This document shows positions 37,551-40,713 of a DNA stretch of 40,713 nucleotides, one piece after another. This DNA comes from Candidatus Gastranaerophilales bacterium (lineage in GTDB: Bacteria > Cyanobacteriota > Vampirovibrionia > Gastranaerophilales > Gastranaerophilaceae), in assembly GCA_947626645.1 (NCBI GenBank), contig CANQSZ010000003.1:1-40713 (forward strand). Direction: 5' to 3'. The translations under genes and the position numbers were made by a program. The notes under the pieces were generated by a model. The model ran no database searches and was not told the origin of the DNA. It saw nothing but the letters and a program-made list of their open reading frames with translations. Numbering within the stretch: the first letter of the stretch is position 1; each line of letters opens with the position of its first letter.

Positions 37551-38357
37551 ATGATAAACCCTGTAACCGGTTATAAAAACTCAAATAACAATCAGTCATT
37601 GGCTTTCGGGCATGGCGGAAGTTCGGATTGTACATTATCCCGCAAAAAGAAGGCGGTAATTTTAGCGTCTTCCGCGTTGGGTATGGCTCCTGTTTTGGCT
37701 GTTATGGCTAAACGTAAAGGGTTTTCGCTTAATCCGTTAAAAATATTCAAGACTCCCGTTAAGGATTGGGCATTATTCAAGTGTACCCCAAAAGAAAAAT
37801 CCTTGGAATTTGAATCCCCGCTATCAATTTTGGCATTGGCAAGCGGTTCTGTTGTCGGCGGGTTTGTTGGTGGTGCGCTTGTTGATGATAAATCCAACCT
37901 GTCTGCCAAAAAACGTGAAGTTTTGAGCCAAATTTTGGGAAATGTTTCCGTTCCCGTTGCCTGTGTCGGTTTGGGTGCTTCGATTTACAAAAAATACGGT
38001 CATATAATAGAAAATATAATGCCGCAATTTAAGAAGGATAACAAGGTTTGTCATGTTTTTAATAATGTTATGAAAAAGTTACCTAATGCCGTTACAACTT
38101 TGGGGTTGTTGGGAGTTGGAATTTATCTTGGCAACAGGGTTTCTAATCTTATAAACGAAAAACTTTATCATAAAAAAGTAGAAAGAAATATTAAGGCAAC
38201 GGATTTTGCTCCGCACGTTGATGATGTTTGTCTTGCGGTTTCTATGATGAATCAGGAAACCAAATTCGGTACAAAATTGGGCAAAATTATTCCTTTGGCA
38301 CTTTTGGTTCCCGGGTATCAAACCGGTATCGCTCAAGAAAAACCGGAAAATGTTTAA
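37551..38357 (+). CDS. Hypothetical membrane protein (268 aa)
   Basis: SD aggaaa; hydrophobic segments; N-terminus MINPVTGYKNSNNNQSLAFG. Confidence 0.75.
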   Translation: MINPVTGYKNSNNNQSLAFGHGGSSDCTLSRKKKAVILASSALGMAPVLAVMAKRKGFSLNPLKIFKTPVKDWALFKCTPKEKSLEFESPLSILALASGSVVGGFVGGALVDDKSNLSAKKREVLSQILGNVSVPVACVGLGASIYKKYGHIIENIMPQFKKDNKVCHVFNNVMKKLPNAVTTLGLLGVGIYLGNRVSNLINEKLYHKKVERNIKATDFAPHVDDVCLAVSMMNQETKFGTKLGKIIPLALLVPGYQTGIAQEKPENV

Positions 38358-38367
38358 TTTTTGTTGT

Positions 38368-39849
38368 TTAGATTTCGCCTAAGCTGTCTATCTTAAACGT
38401 GCAGCCGATTTCTTCCTGCGCAAGCACTGTTATATCGTTTATGTATATTGATAACAGTGTGAAAAATATTTGCCTGTATTCCATCGGTACAATTAATTTT
38501 GGCGAATGGATATTTAATTTTTTCGATTTTTTAACGATTTTATCGGCAAGTTTTTCAGCGAGTGTTCCGTCAATTCTTATCATTGATTCTTCGGTATCAT
38601 CGCATCCTAAAACCATTTCGGTGTAAGTTTTTTCGGACAATTCAAATGCGCTGATTGTTTCGTTGTCAGTGTTTGTGTATTTGCGGCATATCTGTTTGGC
38701 AAGCGATAATCTTATTTTATTGAGGATGTCGCTTTTTGAACTGTCATCTGCATAATCGTTAATTTTTTCAAATAAGTACGTAATATTTTTTATCGACACT
38801 TTTTCTTTTATAAGGCTTGTCATCAAATATTTTATGTCGGCATAATTCAACACATCGGGAACGATGTTTTCGATTAAAAATTCGTTTTCCTTTTCAACCA
38901 CCTCAAGATATTTGTCGATATCTTCATAATCCAATAAATCATCAACGTATTTAATTGCAACGTATTCAAGAGCTTTTGCAATATATTCCGAGGGGGAAAT
39001 TCCTTGTTGCCAAAAATCTTTTGATTTATCTTTTTCAATCCAAACGGCTTTTCTGCCGGTTATTTCATCAATTACGTTAATTGAATTTTTTATTTTATGC
39101 TCGGTGTGAAGTTCGTCTGCGTAAAACATTACGTAATTCGGGCATACTCCCGCTCTGAAAACTTCCATACCTCTTATTCTTATGCTAAATTCGCAAGGAT
39201 TTAAGTTGTCATCGTCTTTGAATATAACTTTAGGTATCACATATCCGATTTCTTCGGTGAGTTTAATACGTGATTTTACGGTTTGTGCGATAAGTTCTTC
39301 TCCGGAATTGTCCCTATCGGAATCCACAAACCCGAGTAATTCCTCGCTTAAATATATGGTCAATTTTTCTTCGTGTAATTTTGAATACATTAAATCAGGC
39401 GAAGTTGCTTTTGTTAATTGACTTTTTAAGTCCTCAAGTTCTTTTAATCCCGCTGAAATTTTGTCGTTTAATCTTTTTCTTGAAACGGAATTTGCCGTTT
39501 CCGCATCAAGTGCCGATTTAATCTTGTTGATTTTTTCTTTCTGATGTCTTATTTTTGACTGAATTTCAAGACAGGTTTCGTATTCTGTCAGTTTTGGAGA
39601 AAGCATTTTCTCCATTTGGCTTTTGAAATCGGAAATATTAATTATATCAGATTCGGAATTGTTTTCGGATTTAGCCTGACGCATAAAGATGCAGTTAAGT
39701 TCTGACCCTGATTCTTCATCTCCGATGTCGTGCATGCTGTATAATTCCCATCCGTTCATTGACATTTCGTTCAAAAGATTTTGCAATTCCTGAGCGTTGT
39801 CTGCCGAACAGGTTTTTATAACATATTCCATTCTGTTTTTACCGAACAT
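38368..39849 (-). CDS. Hypothetical protein, N-terminus resembling DUF4177, long uncharacterised C-terminal region
   Basis: MEYVIKTCSADNAQELQNLLNEMSMNGWELYSMHDIG; SD aagga. Confidence 0.6.
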   Translation of the reverse strand: MFGKNRMEYVIKTCSADNAQELQNLLNEMSMNGWELYSMHDIGDEESGSELNCIFMRQAKSENNSESDIINISDFKSQMEKMLSPKLTEYETCLEIQSKIRHQKEKINKIKSALDAETANSVSRKRLNDKISAGLKELEDLKSQLTKATSPDLMYSKLHEEKLTIYLSEELLGFVDSDRDNSGEELIAQTVKSRIKLTEEIGYVIPKVIFKDDDNLNPCEFSIRIRGMEVFRAGVCPNYVMFYADELHTEHKIKNSINVIDEITGRKAVWIEKDKSKDFWQQGISPSEYIAKALEYVAIKYVDDLLDYEDIDKYLEVVEKENEFLIENIVPDVLNYADIKYLMTSLIKEKVSIKNITYLFEKINDYADDSSKSDILNKIRLSLAKQICRKYTNTDNETISAFELSEKTYTEMVLGCDDTEESMIRIDGTLAEKLADKIVKKSKKLNIHSPKLIVPMEYRQIFFTLLSIYINDITVLAQEEIGCTFKIDSLGEI

Positions 39850-39853
39850 ATAT

Positions 39854-40612
39854 TTATCCTTTTAAAATTTTTATTGCCTCAATTGCAGTTTTAATAGCTT
39901 TTTCAGTGTCGTGAACAACGGGATTTTCCAAATTATTTTTTTCTCTTTCCTGATTGGCAACCGTCAAAAATACCGAGCCGACCTTGACATTAAGATAACT
40001 TGCAACAATAAACAATGCCGCCGATTCCATCTCAGATGCCAGACATCCGAGTTTTTTCCACGCTTCCCACTTATTCATCAGCTCGTATCCGACAGGCTTT
40101 GACTCGGGGTCATGCTGACCGTAGAAAGAATCTTTACATTGCACAACACCTGTGTGATAGTCGTAGCCTAATTTTTTTGCGGCAGAAACTAAAGCATTTA
40201 CCACATCCAAATCAGGAACTGCCGGAAATTCAATCGGAGCATACTCTTTACTTGTTCCTTCCATACGAATTGCACCTGTTGCAATGACGATATCACCGCC
40301 TTTAACATCAAGCGCCATACCGCCGCATGTTCCTACTCTTATAAATACTTCCGCTCCGACTTTTACAAGTTCTTCCATTGCAATGGATGCCGAAGCTCCG
40401 CCTATACCGGTTGAGGTAACGCTGACTTTTTCTCCGCCAAGATAGCCTGTATAAGTAACAAATTCCCGTCTGTCTGCAATTAAACGGGGATTGTCTAAAT
40501 ATTGTGCAATTTTTTCGCATCTTTTCGGGTCTCCGGGTAATATCACGTATTTCCCGATATCACCCTGTTCTAACCCGATATGATACTGTTTTCCATCTTC
40601 TGAATAGTGCAT
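39854..40612 (-). CDS. udp: Uridine phosphorylase
   Basis: [61 protein letters not shown]. Confidence 0.93.
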   Translation of the reverse strand: MHYSEDGKQYHIGLEQGDIGKYVILPGDPKRCEKIAQYLDNPRLIADRREFVTYTGYLGGEKVSVTSTGIGGASASIAMEELVKVGAEVFIRVGTCGGMALDVKGGDIVIATGAIRMEGTSKEYAPIEFPAVPDLDVVNALVSAAKKLGYDYHTGVVQCKDSFYGQHDPESKPVGYELMNKWEAWKKLGCLASEMESAALFIVASYLNVKVGSVFLTVANQEREKNNLENPVVHDTEKAIKTAIEAIKILKG

Positions 40613-40620
40613 ATTACTTT

Positions 40621-40713
40621 TTATTGTCCTTTAAGTTTTTTGATAATTAAATCGGTAACATCGACACCGCCGACAAAAATTACCTGATCGGACAATATTG
40701 CATCAAGTTTTTG
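40621..40713 (-). CDS. 3' end of an OmpH/Skp-like gene truncated by the window edge
   Basis: [30 protein letters not shown] resembles OmpH C-termini (GVDVTD..I..L). Confidence 0.5.
   Translation of the reverse strand, partial: QKLDAILSDQVIFVGGVDVTDLIIKKLKGQ

Overview
Low-GC bacterial chromosome segment, about 40.7 kb. Gene content (cyanobacterial-type housekeeping genes, a PBS-lyase-like HEAT protein, no photosynthesis genes, many lineage-specific membrane or secreted-looking proteins) suggests a Gastranaerophilales-like Vampirovibrionia/Melainabacteria genome; this taxonomic call is inference only. Recognisable genes: dnaG-rpoD, YkuD L,D-transpeptidase, ferredoxin, deoB, GAF histidine kinase, HEAT-repeat protein, metG, a FliI/SctN-type export ATPase, adk, oppD/dppD-like ABC ATPase, mntP-DUF4127, ubiE/menG, D-2-hydroxyacid dehydrogenase, hsp20, a fatty-acid cluster (yceD-rpmF-plsX-fabH-fabD-fabG-acpP-fabF), a PlsC-like acyltransferase, a type IV pilin-like protein, PPi-dependent phosphofructokinase, uridine phosphorylase and a partial OmpH/Skp-like gene, mixed with lineage-specific hypotheticals. 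No CRISPR, tRNA, rRNA or transposase was recognised. Most interesting signals: (1) four intergenic regions share a promoter-like element GCAAT-N18-TTTATATA in identical register, unlike the sigma70-type promoters seen elsewhere in the window; (2) two neighbouring small-protein genes have 5'UTR and 3'UTR segments that are reverse complements (9 and 13 nt), each upstream of an intrinsic terminator; (3) a structured candidate ncRNA follows hsp20; (4) several genes have sigma70-like -10 elements 6-7 nt from the ATG and no Shine-Dalgarno, suggesting leaderless mRNAs; (5) a promoter-proximal basic uORF heads an uncharacterised membrane-protein operon.
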